From Taudactylus pleione (lineage: Eukaryota; Chordata; Amphibia; Anura; Myobatrachidae), in the NCBI GenBank assembly GCA_031769625.1, contig JAUIMM010002008.1:620001-684000 (forward strand): a DNA stretch of 64,000 nt, given 5' to 3'. The translations under genes and the position numbers were made by a program. The notes beneath the pieces are model-generated. The model was given only the letters and a program-made list of their open reading frames with translations, made no database searches and was not told where the DNA came from. Positions 25,501 through 38,249 of the stretch are shown here, piece by piece (position 1 is the stretch's first letter; every line of letters begins with the position of its first letter).

Positions 25501-28483
25501 GCCTATATTCTGTGTGTGTGACTGCGGGTGTATCTGCACGCCTATATTCTGTGTGTGACTGCGGGTGTATCTGCATGTCTATATTCTGTGTGTGACTGCG
25601 GGTGTATCTGCATGCCTATATTCTGTGTGTTTGACTGCGGGTGTATCTGCATGCCTATATTCTGTGTGTGTGACTGCGGGTGTATCTGCATGCCTATATT
25701 CTGTGTGTGTGACTGCGGGTGTATCTGCAAGCCTATATTCTGTGTGTGTGACTGCCGGTGTATCTGCATGCCTATATTCTGTGTGTGACTGCGGGTGTAT
25801 CTGCATGCCTATATTCTGTGTGTGTGACTACGGGTGTATCTGCATGCCTATATTTTGTGTGTGTGACTGCGGGTGTATCTGCATGCCTATATTCTGTGTG
25901 TGACTGCGGCTGTATCTGCATGCCTATGTTCTGTGTGTGACAGCAGGTGTAACTGCATGTCTATATTCTGTGTGTGACTGCGGGTGTTTCTGCATGTCTA
26001 TATTCTGTCTGTGACTGTGGGTGTGTCTGCATGCCTTTGTTCTGTGTGTGTAACTGCGGGTGTATCTGCATGCCTGTATTCTGTGTGTGTGACTGCGGGT
26101 GTATCTGCATGCCTATATTCTGTGTGTGACTGCGGGTGTATCTGCACGCCTATATTCGGTGTGTGACTGCGGGTGTATCTGCACGCCTATATTCTGTGTG
26201 TGACTGCGGGTGTATCTGCATGCCTATATTCTGTGTGTGTGACTGCGGGTGTATCTGCATGCCTATATTCTGTGTGTGTGACTGCGGGTGTATCTGCATG
26301 CCTATATTCTGTGTGTGTGACTGTGGGTGTATCTGCAAGCCTGTATTCTGTGTGTGTGACTGCGGGTGTATCTGCATGCCTATATTCTGTGTGTGACTGC
26401 GGGTGTATCTGTATGCCTATATTCTGTGTGTGTGACTTCGGGTGTATCTGCATGCCTATATTTTGTGTGTGTGACTGCGGGTGTATCTGCATGCCTATAT
26501 TCTGTGTGTGACTGCGGCTATATCTGCATGCCTATGTTCTGTGTGTGACTGCAGGTGTAACTGCATGTCTATAATCTGTGTGTGACTGCGGGTGTTTCTG
26601 CATGTCTGTATTCTGTCTGTGACTGTGGGTGTGTCTGCATGCCTATGTTCTGTGTGTGTAACTGCGGGTGTGTCTGCATGCCTATATTCTGTGTGTGTGA
26701 CTGCGGGTGTATCTGCATGCCTGTATTCTGTGTTTGTGACTGCACGTGTATCTGCATGCCTATATTCTCTGTGTGACTGCGGGTGTATCTGCACACCTAT
26801 ATTCTCTGTGTGTGACTGCAGGTGTATCGGCATGCCTGTATTCTGTGTGTGACTGCAGGTGTGTCTGCATGCCTATATTCTGTGTGTGTGACTGCGGGTG
26901 TATCTGCATGCCTGTATTCTGTGTGTGTGACTGCGTGTGTATCTGCATGCCTGTATTCTGTGTGTGTGACTGCAGGTGTATCTGCATGCCTGTATTCTGT
27001 GTGTGTGACTGCGGGTGTATCTGCATGCCTGTATTCTGTGTTTGTGACTGCGGGTGTAGCTGCATGCCTGTATACTGTGTGTGTGACTGTGGGTGTATCT
27101 GCATGCCTGCATTCTGTTTGTGTGACTGTGGGTGTATCTGCATGCCTATATTCTGTGTGTGTAACTGCGGGTGTACCTGCATGCCTATATTCTGTGTTTC
27201 TGACTGCGGGTGTATCTGCATGCCTATATTCTGTGTGTGTGACTGCGGGTGTATCTTCATGCCTATATTCTGTGTGTGTGAGTGCAGCTGTAACTGCATG
27301 CCTATATTCTGTGTGTGTAACTGCGGGTGTATCTGCATGCCTATATTCTGTGTGTGTAACTGCGAGTGTATCTGCATGCCTATATTCAGTGTGTTTGACT
27401 GCGGGTATATCTGCATGCCTATATTCTGTGTGTGTGACTGCGGGTGTATCTGCATGCCTTTATTCTGTGTGTGTGACTGCTGGTGTATCTGCATGCCTAT
27501 ATTCTGTGTTTGTGACTGAACGTGTATCTGCATGCCTATATTCTCTGTGTGACTGCGGGTGTATCTGCACAACTATATTCTCTGTGTGTGACTGCGGGTG
27601 TATCTGCATGCCTGTATACTGTGTGTGACTGCAGGTGTATCTGCATGCCTATATTCTGTTTGTGTGACTGCGGGTGTATCTGCATGCCTATATTCTGTGT
27701 GTGTGACTGCGGGTGTATCTGCATGCCTGTATTCTGTGTGTGACTGGGGGTATATCTGCATGCCTATATTCTGTGTGTGACTGCGGGTGTATCTGCATGC
27801 CTGTATTCTGTGTGTGTGACTGCGGGTGTATCTGCATGCCTGTATTCTGTGTGTGTGACTGCGGGTGTATCTGCATGCCTGTATTCTGTGTGACTGCGGG
27901 TGTATCTGCATGCCTGTATTCTGTGTGACTGCAGCTGTATCTGTATGCCTATGTTCTGTGTGTGTGACTGCGGGTGTATCTGCATGCCTATATTCTGTGT
28001 GTGTGACTGCGGGTGTATCTGCATGCCTATATTCTGTGTGTGTGACTGCGGGTGTATCTGCATGCCTGTATTCTGTGTGTGTGACTGCGGGTGTATCTGC
28101 ATGCCTGTATTCTGTGTGAATGCGGGTGTATCTGCATGCCTGTATTCTGTGTGACTGCAGCTGTATCTGCATGCCTATGTTCTGTGTGTGTGACTGCAGG
28201 TGTATCTGCATGCCTATATTCTGTGTGTGACTGCAGGTGTATCTGCATGCCTATTTTCTGTGTGTGCAACTGCGGGTGTATCTGCATGCCTATATTCTGT
28301 GTGTGTAACTGCGTGTGTATCTGCATTCCTATTTTCTGTGTGTGTGACTGCGGGTGTATCTGCATGCCTATATTCTGTGTGTGACTGCGGGTGTATCTGC
28401 ATGTCTATATTCTGTGTGTGTAAATGCGGGTGTATCTGCACGCCTATGTTCTGTGTGTGTAACTGCGGGTGTATCTGCATGCC
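22290..28483. repeat. 6,194-bp higher-order unit, copy 1
   Basis: Monomer order from about 22,290 recurs at 28,484, first at an offset of 6,194 bp and, after about 24,460, at 6,193 bp. The one-base shift is explained by a missing A in copy 2 at about 30,649. Private variants of this copy include GACTGCAGTTG near 24,690, GCCTTTATTC near 27,459, and GTGAATGCGG near 28,118. The unit runs through the stop-bearing GACTGAACGTG monomer near 27,511 and a GACTGGGGGTATATC monomer near 27,744. Confidence 0.85.
22568..24255. repeat. 1,688-bp higher-order unit, copy 2
   Basis: Head-to-tail partner of 20,880-22,567; CACGTG is at 22,921. Correspondence is lost near 24,256, one unit on. It lies inside the first 6,193-bp unit, so the 1,688-bp duplication is nested within the larger one. 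The same pair is present at 51,465-54,840. Confidence 0.85.
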
Positions 28484-31400
28484 TATATTCTGTGTGTGTG
28501 ACTGCGGGTGTATCTGTATGCCTATATTCTGTGTGTGTAACTGCGTGTGTATCTGCATTCCTATATTCTGTGTGTGTGACTGCGGGTGTATCTGCATGCC
28601 TATATTCTGTGTGTGACTGCGGGTGTATCTGCATGCCTATATTCTGTGTGTGACTGCGGGTGTATCTGCATATCTATATTCTGTGTGTGTAACTGCGGGT
28701 GTATCTGCATGCCTGTATTCTGTGTGTGTGACTGCGGGTGTATCTGCATGCCTATATTCTGTGTTTGACTGCGGCTATATCTGCATGCCTATGTTCTGTG
28801 TGTGACTGCAGGTGTAACTGCATGTCTATATTCTGTCTGTGACTGTGGGTGTGTCTGCATGCCTATGTTCTGTGTGTGTAACTACGGGTGTATCTGCATG
28901 CCTATGTTCTGTGTGTGTGACTGCAGGTGTATCTGCATGCCTATGTTCTGTGTGTGTGACTGCGGGTGTATCTGCACGCCTATATTCTGTGTGTGACTGC
29001 GGGTGTATCTGCATGCCTATATTTTGTGTGTGACTGTGGGTGTATCTGCATGCCTATATTCTGTGTGTGTGACTGCGGGTGTATCTGCATGCCTGTATTC
29101 TGTGTTTGTGACTGCACGTGTATCTGCATGCCTATATTCTCTGTGTGACTGCGGGTGTATCTGCACACCTATATTCTCTGTGTGCGACTGCAGGTGTATC
29201 GGCATGCCTGTATTCTCTGTGTGACTGCAGGTGTGTCTGCATGCCTATATTCTGTGTGTGTGACTGCGGGTGTATCTGCATGCCTGTATTCTGTGTGTGT
29301 GACTGCGTGTGTATCTGCATGCCTATATTCTGTGTGTGTGACTGCAGGTGTATCTGCATGCCTGTATTCTGTGTGTGTGACTGCGGGTGTATCTGCATGC
29401 CTGTATTCTGTGTGTGTGACTGCGGGTGTATCTGCATGCCTGTATACTGTGTGTGTGACTGTGGGTGTATCTGCATGCCTGCATTCTGTTTGTGTGACTG
29501 TGGGTGTATCTGCATGCCTATATTCTGTGTGTGTAACTGCGGGTGTACCTGCATGCCTATATTCTGTGTTTCTGACTGCGGGTGTATCTGCATGCCTATA
29601 TTCTGTGTGTGTGACTGCGGGTGTATCTTCATGCCTATATTCTGTGTGTGAGTGCGGCTGTAACTGCATGCCTATATTCTGTGTGTGTAACTGCGGGTGT
29701 ATCTGCATGCCTATATTCTGTGTGTGTGACTGTGGGTGTATCTGCATGCCTATGTTCTGTGTGTGTGACTGCAGGTGTATCTGCATGCTTATATTCTGTG
29801 TGTGACTGCAGGTGTATCTGCATGCCTATATTCTGTGTGTGCAACTGCGGGTGTATCTGCATGCCTATATTCTGTGTGTGTAACTGCGTGTGTATCTGCA
29901 TTCCTATATTCTATGTGTGTGACTGCGGCTGTATCTGCATGCCTATATTCTGTGTGTGACTGCGGGTGTATCTGCACGTCTATATTCTGTGTGTGTAAAT
30001 GCGGGTGTATCTGCACGCCTATGTTCTGTGTGTGTAACTGCGGGTGTATCTGCATGCCTATGTTCTGTGTGTGTGACTGCTGGTGTATCTGCACGCCTAT
30101 ATTCTGTGTGTGACTGCGGGTGTATCTGCATGCCTATATTCTGTGTGTGACTGTGGGAGTATCTGCATGCCTATATTCTGTGTGTGTGACTGCGGGTGTA
30201 TCTGTATGCCTATATTCTGTGTGTGTAACTGCGTGTGTATCTGCATTCCTATATTCTGTGTGTGTGACTGCGGGTGTATCTGCATGCCTATATTCTGTGT
30301 GTGACTGCGGGTGTATCTGCATGCCTATATTCTGTGTGTGACTGCGGGTGTATCTGCATATCTATATTCTGTGTGTGTAACTGCGGGTGTATCTGCATGC
30401 CTGTATTCTGTGTGTGTGACTGCGGGTGTATCTGCATGCCTATATTCTGTGTGTGTGACTGCGGGTGTATCTGCACGCCTATATTCTGTGTGTGACTGTG
30501 GGTGTATCTGCATGCCTATATTCTGTGTGTGACTGCGGGTGTATCTGCATGCCTATATTCTGTGTGTTTGACTGCGGGTGTATCTGCATGCCTATATTCT
30601 GTGTGTGTGACTGCGGGTGTGTCTGCATGCCTATATTCTGTGTGTGTGCTGCGGGTGTATCTGCAAGCCTATATTCTGTGTGTGTGACTGCGGGTGTATC
30701 TGCATGCCTATATTCTGTGTGTGACTGCGGGTGTATCTGCATGCCTATATTCTGTGTGTGTGACTGCGGGTGTATCTGCATGCCTATATTTTGTGTGTGT
30801 GACTGCGGGTGTATCTGCATGCCTATATTCTGTGTGTGACTGTGGCTGTATCTGCATGCCTATGTTCTGTGTGTGACTGCAGGTGTAACTGCATGTCTAT
30901 ATTCTGTGTCTGACTGCGGGTGTTTCTGCATGTCTATATTCTGTCTGTGACTGTGGGTGTGTCTGCATGCCTATGTTCTGTGTGTGTAACTGCGGGTGTA
31001 TCTGCATGCCTATATTCTGTGTGTGTGACTGCGGGTGTATCTGCATGCCTATATTCTGTGTGTGACTGCGGGTGTATCTGCTCGCCTATATTCTGTGTGG
31101 GACTGCGGGTGTATCTGCATGCCTATATTCTGTGTGTGACTGCTGGTGTATCTGCTCGCCTATATTCTGTGTGTGACTGCGGGTGTATCTGCACGCCTAT
31201 ATTCTGTGTGTGACTGCGGGTGTATCTGCATGCCTATATTCTGTGTGTGTGACTGCGGGTGTATCTGCATGCCTATATTCTGTGTGTGTGACTGCGGGTG
31301 TATCTGCATGCCTATATTCTGTGTGTGTGACTGCGGGTGTATCTGCAAGTCTATATTCTGTGTGTGTGACTGCGGGTGTATCTGCAAGCCTATATTCTGT

Positions 31401-34400
31401 GTGTGTGACTGCGGGTGTATCTGCACGCCTATATTCTGTGTGTAACTGCAGGTGTATCTGCATGCCTATATTCTGTGTGTGACTGTGGGAGTATCTGCAT
31501 GCCTGTATTCTGTGTGTGTGACTGCGGGTGTATCTGTATGCCTATATTCTGTGTGATTGACTGCAAGTGTATCTGCATGACTATATTCTGTTTGTGACTG
31601 CGGGTGTATCTGCATGTCTATATTCTGTGTGTGTAACTGCGGGTGTATCTGCACGCCTATATTCTGTGTGTGTGACTGCGGGTGTATCTGCACGCCTATA
31701 TTCTGTGTGTGTGACTGCGGGTGTATCTGCACGCCTATATTCTGTGTGTGACTGCGGGTGTATCTGCATGTCTATATTCTGTGTGTGACTGCGGGTGTAT
31801 CTGCATGCCTATATTCTGTGTGTTTGACTGCGGGTGTATCTGCATGCCTATATTCTGTGTGTGTGACTGCGGGTGTATCTGCATGCCTATATTCTGTGTG
31901 TGTGACTGCGGGTGTATCTGCAAGCCTATATTCTGTGTGTGTGACTGCCGGTGTATCTGCATGCCTATATTCTGTGTGTGACTGCGGGTGTATCTGCATG
32001 CCTATATTCTGTGTGTGTGACTACGGGTGTATCTGCATGCCTATATTTTGTGTGTGTGACTGCGGGTGTATCTGCATGCCTATATTCTGTGTGTGACTGC
32101 GGCTGTATCTGCATGCCTATGTTCTGTGTGTGACAGCAGGTGTAACTGCATGTCTATATTCTGTGTGTGACTGCGGGTGTTTCTGCATGTCTATATTCTG
32201 TCTGTGACTGTGGGTGTGTCTGCATGCCTTTGTTCTGTGTGTGTAACTGCGGGTGTATCTGCATGCCTGTATTCTGTGTGTGTGACTGCGGGTGTATCTG
32301 CATGCCTATATTCTGTGTGTGACTGCGGGTGTATCTGCACGCCTATATTCGGTGTGTGACTGCGGGTGTATCTGCACGCCTATATTCTGTGTGTGACTGC
32401 GGGTGTATCTGCATGCCTATATTCTGTGTGTGTGACTGCGGGTGTATCTGCATGCCTATATTCTGTGTGTGTGACTGCGGGTGTATCTGCATGCCTATAT
32501 TCTGTGTGTGTGACTGTGGGTGTATCTGCAAGCCTGTATTCTGTGTGTGTGACTGCGGGTGTATCTGCATGCCTATATTCTGTGTGTGACTGCGGGTGTA
32601 TCTGTATGCCTATATTCTGTGTGTGTGACTTCGGGTGTATCTGCATGCCTATATTTTGTGTGTGTGACTGCGGGTGTATCTGCATGCCTATATTCTGTGT
32701 GTGACTGCGGCTATATCTGCATGCCTATGTTCTGTGTGTGACTGCAGGTGTAACTGCATGTCTATAATCTGTGTGTGACTGCGGGTGTTTCTGCATGTCT
32801 GTATTCTGTCTGTGACTGTGGGTGTGTCTGCATGCCTATGTTCTGTGTGTGTAACTGCGGGTGTGTCTGCATGCCTATATTCTGTGTGTGTGACTGCGGG
32901 TGTATCTGCATGCCTGTATTCTGTGTTTGTGACTGCACGTGTATCTGCATGTCTATATTCTCTGTGTGACTGCGGGTGTATCTGCACACCTATATTCTCT
33001 GTGTGTGACTGCAGGTGTATCGGCATGCCTGTATTCTGTGTGTGACTGCAGGTGTGTCTGCATGCCTATATTCTGTGTGTGTGACTGCGGGTGTATCTGC
33101 ATGCCTGTATTCTGTGTGTGTGACTGCGTGTGTATCTGCATGCCTGTATTCTGTGTGTGTGACTGCAGGTGTATCTGCATGCCTGTATTCTGTGTGTGTG
33201 ACTGCGGGTGTATCTGCATGCCTGTATTCTGTGTTTGTGACTGCGGGTGTAGCTGCATGCCTGTATACTGTGTGTGTGACTGTGGGTGTATCTGCATGCC
33301 TGCATTCTGTTTGTGTGACTGTGGGTGTATCTGCATGCCTATATTCTGTGTGTGTAACTGCGGGTGTACCTGCATGCCTATATTCTGTGTTTCTGACTGC
33401 GGGTGTATCTGCATGCCTATATTCTGTGTGTGTGACTGCGGGTGTATCTTCATGCCTATATTCTGTGTGTGTGAGTGCAGCTGTAACTGCATGCCTATAT
33501 TCTGTGTGTGTAACTGCGGGTGTATCTGCATGCCTATATTCTGTGTGTGTAACTGCGAGTGTATCTGCATGCCTATATTCAGTGTGTTTGACTGCGGGTA
33601 TATCTGCATGCCTATATTCTGTGTGTGTGACTGCGGGTGTATCTGCATGCCTATATTCTGTGTGTGTGACTGCTGGTGTATCTGCATGCCTATATTCTGT
33701 GTTTGTGACTGAACGTGTATCTGCATGCCTATATTCTCTGTGTGACTGCGGGTGTATCTGCACAACTATATTCTCTGTGTGTGACTGCGGGTGTATCTGC
33801 ATGCCTGTATACTGTGTGTGACTGCAGGTGTATCTGCATGCCTATATTCTGTTTGTGTGACTGCGGGTGTATCTGCATGCCTATATTCTGTGTGTGTGAC
33901 TGCGGGTGTATCTGCATGCCTGTATTCTGTGTGTGACTTGGGGTATATCTGCATGCCTATATTCTGTGTGTGACTGCGGGTGTATCTGCATGCCTGTATT
34001 CTGTGTGTGTGACTGCGGGTGTATCTGCATGCCTGTATTCTGTGTGTGTGACTGCGGGTGTATCTGCATGCCTGTATTCTGTGTGACTGCGGGTGTATCT
34101 GCATGCCTGTATTCTGTGTGACTGCAGCTGTATCTGTATGCCTATGTTCTGTGTGTGTGACTGCGGGTGTATCTGCATGCCTATATTCTGTGTGTGTGAC
34201 TGCGGGTGTATCTGCATGCCTATATTCTGTGTGTGTGACTGCGGGTGTATCTGCATGCCTGTATTCTGTGTGTGTGACTGCGGGTGTATCTGCATGCCTG
34301 TATTCTGTGTGACTGCGGGTGTATCTGCATGCCTGTATTCTGTGTGACTGCAGCTGTATCTGCATGCCTATGTTCTGTGTGTGTGACTGCAGGTGTATCT

Positions 34401-34677
34401 GCATGCCTATATTCTGTGTGTGACTGCAGGTGTATCTGCATGCCTATTTTCTGTGTGTGCAACTGCGGGTGTATCTGCATGCCTATATTCTGTGTGTGTA
34501 ACTGCGTGTGTATCTGCATTCCTATTTTCTGTGTGTGTGACTGCGGGTGTATCTGCATGCCTATATTCTGTGTGTGACTGCGGGTGTATCTGCATGTCTA
34601 TATTCTGTGTGTGTAAATGCGGGTGTATCTGCACGCCTATGTTCTGTGTGTGTAACTGCGGGTGTATCTGCATGCCT
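28484..34677. repeat. 6,193-bp higher-order unit, copy 2
   Basis: Head-to-tail partner of 22,290-28,483. Correspondence ends near 34,678, one unit on. I noted under ten differences from copy 1, among them the missing A near 30,649, GTGTGGGACTGC near 31,100, GCATGTCTATATTC near 32,951, and GACTTGGGGTAT near 33,938. Such low divergence over more than 6 kb suggests a recent duplication or ongoing homogenisation. Confidence 0.85.
30640..30660. other. One-base deletion within a monomer
   Basis: The sequence here reads GTGTGTGTGCTGCGGG where neighbouring copies read GTGTGTGTGACTGCGGG, so a single A is missing at about 30,649. Nearly all other length changes in the array are in steps of two (TG) or whole monomers. 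The deletion is absent from the corresponding sites near 24,455 and 55,040, so it arose after the 6.19-kb duplication, or it is a sequencing error. Confidence 0.85.
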
Positions 34678-35564
34678 ATGTTCTGTGTGTGTGACTGCGG
34701 GTGTATCTGCACGCCTATATTCTGTGTGTGACTGCGGGTGTATCTGCATGCCTATATTCTGTGTGTGACTGTGGGAGTATCTGCATGCCTATATTCTGTG
34801 TGTGTGACTGCGGGTGTATCTGTATGCCTATATTCTGTGTGATTGACTGCGGGTGTATCTGCATGCCTATATTCTGTGTGTGACTGCGGGTGTATCTGCA
34901 TATCTATTTTCTGTGTGTGTAACTGCGGGTGTATCTGCATGCCTATATTCTGTGTGTGTGACTGCGGGTGTATCTGCATGCCTATATTCTGTGTGTGTGA
35001 CTGCGGGTGTATCTGCACGCCTATATTCTGTGTGTGACTGCGGGTGTATCTGCATGCCTATATTCTGTGTGTGACTGCGGGTGTATCTGCATGCCTATAT
35101 TCTGTGTGTTTGAGTGCGGGTGTATCTGCATGCCTATATTCTGTGTGTGTGACTGCGGGTGTATCTGCATGCCTATATTCTGTGTGTGTGACTGCGGGTG
35201 TATCTGCAAGCCTATATTCTGTGTGTGTGACTGCGGGTGTATCTGCATGCCTATATTCTGTGTGTGACTGCGGGTGTATCTGCATGCCTATATTCTGTGT
35301 GTGTGACTGCGGGTGTATCTGCATGCCTATATTTTGTGTGTGTGACTGCGGGTGTATCTGCATGCCTATATTCTGTGAGTGACTGCGGCTGTATCTGCAT
35401 GCCTATGTTCTGTGTGTGACTGCAGGTGTAACTGCATGTCTATATTCTGTGTCTGACTGCGGGTGTTTCTGCATGTCTATATTCTGTCTGTGACTGTGGG
35501 TGTGTCTGCATGCCTATGTTCTGTGTGTGTAACTGCGGGTGTATCTGCATGCCTATATTCTGTG

Positions 35565-36092
35565 TGTGACTGCGGGTGTATCTGCATGCCTATATTCTGT
35601 GTGTGACTGCTGGTGTATCTGCTCGCCTATATTCTGTGTGTGACTGCCGGTGTATCTGCACGCCTATATTCTGTGTGTGACTGCGGGTGTATCTGCATGC
35701 CTATATTCTGTGTGTGTGACTGCGGGTGTATCTGCATGCCTATATTCTGTGTGTGTGACTGCGGGTGTATCTGCATGCCTATATTCTGTGTGTGTGACTG
35801 CGGGTGTATCTGCAAGCCTATATTCTGTGTGTGTGACCGCGGGTGTATCTGCAAGCCTATATTCTGTGTGTGTGACTGCGGGTGTATCTGCACGCCTATA
35901 TTCTGTGTGTGACTGCGGGTGTATCTGCATGCCTATATTCTGTGTGTGACTGTGGGAGTATCTGCACACCTATATTCTGTGTGTGACTGTGGGAGTATCT
36001 GCATGCCTATATTCTGTGTGTGTCTGTGGGAGTATCTGCTCGCCTATATTCTGTGTGTGACTGCGGGTGTATCTGCTCGCCTATATTCTGTG
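35565..36092. repeat. 528-bp repeat, copy 1
   Basis: The run GACTGCTGGTG, CTGCTCGCC, GACTGCCGGTG, several plain 39-bp monomers, two GCAAGCC monomers (one preceded by GTGACCGCGGG) and GGGAGTATC monomers recurs 528 bp downstream. The last 60-70 bp of this copy (GTCTGTGGGAG, then CTCGCC monomers) are not in the second copy. Confidence 0.8.
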
Positions 36093-36553
36093 TGTGACTG
36101 CGGGTGTATCTGCATGCCTATATTCTGTGTGTGACTGCTGGTGTATCTGCTCGCCTATATTCTGTGTGTGACTGCCGGTGTATCTGCACGCCTATATTCT
36201 GTGTGTGACTGCGGGTGTATCTGCATGCCTATATTCTGTGTGTGTGACTGCGGGTGTATCTGCATGCCTATATTCTGTGTGTGTGACTGCGGGTGTATCT
36301 GCATGCCTATATTCTGTGTGTGTGACTGCGGGTGTATCTGCAAGCCTATATTCTGTGTGTGTGACCGCGGGTGTATCTGCAAGCCTATATTCTGTGTGTG
36401 TGACTGCGGGTGTATCTGCACGCCTATATTCTGTGTGTGACTGCGGGTGTATCTGCACGCCTATATTCTGTGTGTGACTGTGGGAGTATCTGCACACCTA
36501 TATTCTGTGTGTGACTGTGGGAGTATCTGCATGCCTATATTCTGTGTGTGTAA
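36093..36553. repeat. 528-bp repeat, copy 2 (partial)
   Basis: Repeats 35,565-36,025 with a GCACGCC in place of one GCATGCC monomer near 36,456. The pair is conserved at 59,957-60,945, so the 528-bp duplication predates the larger duplication that produced the right part of the window. Confidence 0.8.
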
Positions 36554-38249
36554 CTGTGGGTGTATCTGCACGCCTATATTCTGTGTGTGTGACTGCGGGT
36601 GTATCTGCACGCCTATATTCTGTGTGTGTGACTGCGGGTGTATCTGCACGCCTATATTCTGTGTGTGACTGCGGGTGTATCTGCATGCCTATATTCTGTG
36701 TGTGACTGCGGGTGTATCTGCATGCCTATATTCTGTGTGTTTGACTGCGGGTGTATCTGCATGCCTATATTCTGTGTGTGTGACTGCGGGTGTATCTGCA
36801 TGCCTATATTCTGTGTGTGTGACTGCGGGTGTAACTGCAAGCCTATATTCTGTGTGTGTGACTGCGGGTGTATCTGCATGCCTATATTCTGTGTGTGACT
36901 GCGGGTGTATCTGCATGCCTATATTCTGTGTGTGTGACTACGGGTGTATCTGCATGCCTATATTTTGTGTGTGTGACTGCGGGTGTATCTGCATGCCTAT
37001 ATTCTGTGTGTGACTGCGGCTGTATCTGCATGCCTATGTTCTGTGTGTGACTGCAGGTGTAACTGCATGTCTATATTCTGTGTGTGACTGCGGGTGTTTC
37101 TGCATGTCTATATTCTGTCTGTGACTGTGGGTGTGTCTGCATGCCTTTGTTCTGTGTGTGTAACTGCGTGTGTATCTGCATGCCTATATTCTGTGTGTGT
37201 GACTGCGGGTGTATCTGCATGCCTATATTCTGTGTGTGACTGCGGGTGTTTCTGCACGCCTATATTCGGTGTGTGACTGCGGGTGTATCTGCATGCCTAT
37301 ATTCTGTGTGTGACTGCGGGTGTATCTGCATGCCTATATTCTGTGTGTGTGACTGCGGGTGTATCTGCATGCCTGTATTCTGTGTTTGTGACTGCACGTG
37401 TATCTGCATGCCTATATTCTCTGTGTGACTGCGGGTGTATCTGCACACCTATATTCTCTGTGTGCGACTGCAGGTGTATCAGCATGCCTGTATTCTGTGT
37501 GTGACTGCAGGTGTGTCTGCATGCCTATATTCTGTGTGTGTGACTGCGGGTGTATCTGCATGCCTGTATTCTGTGTGTGTGACTGCGTGTGTATCTGCAT
37601 GCCTGTATTCTGTGTGTGTGACTGCAGGTGTATCTGCATGCCTGTATTCTGTGTGTGTGACTGCGGGTGTATCTGCATGCCTGTATTCTGTGTGTGTAAC
37701 TGCGGGTGTACCTGCATGCCTATATTCTGTGTTTCTGACTGCGGGTGTATCTGCATGCCTATATTCTGTGTGTGTGACTGCTGGTGTATCTTCATGTCTA
37801 TATTCTGTGTGTGTGAGTGCAGCTGTAACTGCATGCCTATATTCTGTGTGTGTAACTGCGGGTGTATCTGCATGCCTATATTCTGTGTGTGTAACTGCGA
37901 GTGTATCTGCATGCCTATATTCAGTGTGTTTGACTGCGGGTATATCTGCATGCCTATATTCTGTGTGTGTGACTGCGGGTGTATCTGCATGCCTATATTC
38001 TGTGTGTGTGACTGCTGGTGTATCTGCATGCCTATATTCTGTGTTTGTGACTGAACGTGTATCTGCATGCCTATATTCTCTGTGTGACTGCGGGTGTATC
38101 TGCATGCCTATATTCTGTGTGTGACTGCAGGTGTATCTGCATGCCTATATTCTGTTTGTGTGACTGCGGGTGTATCTGCATGCCTATATTCTGTGTGTGT
38201 GCCTGCCGGTGTATCTGCATGCCTGTATTCTGTGTGTGACTGGGGGTAT

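Larger units (their letters stand above)
34678..38249. repeat. Domain 2 block between the 6.19-kb and 1,746-bp arrays
   Basis: The block follows the domain 2 order with its own additions and recurs at 59,070-62,410, offset 24,392 bp up to about 37,300 and 24,162 bp after about 38,100. It includes the 528-bp repeat and ends with the GACTGGGGGTATATC monomer near 38,240. Between 37,370 and 37,700 this copy keeps CACGTG at 37,395 and TATTCTCTGTG monomers that the downstream copy lacks, while the downstream copy keeps a GCCTGCATTC monomer that is missing here. The two copies have lost different monomers. Confidence 0.75.
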
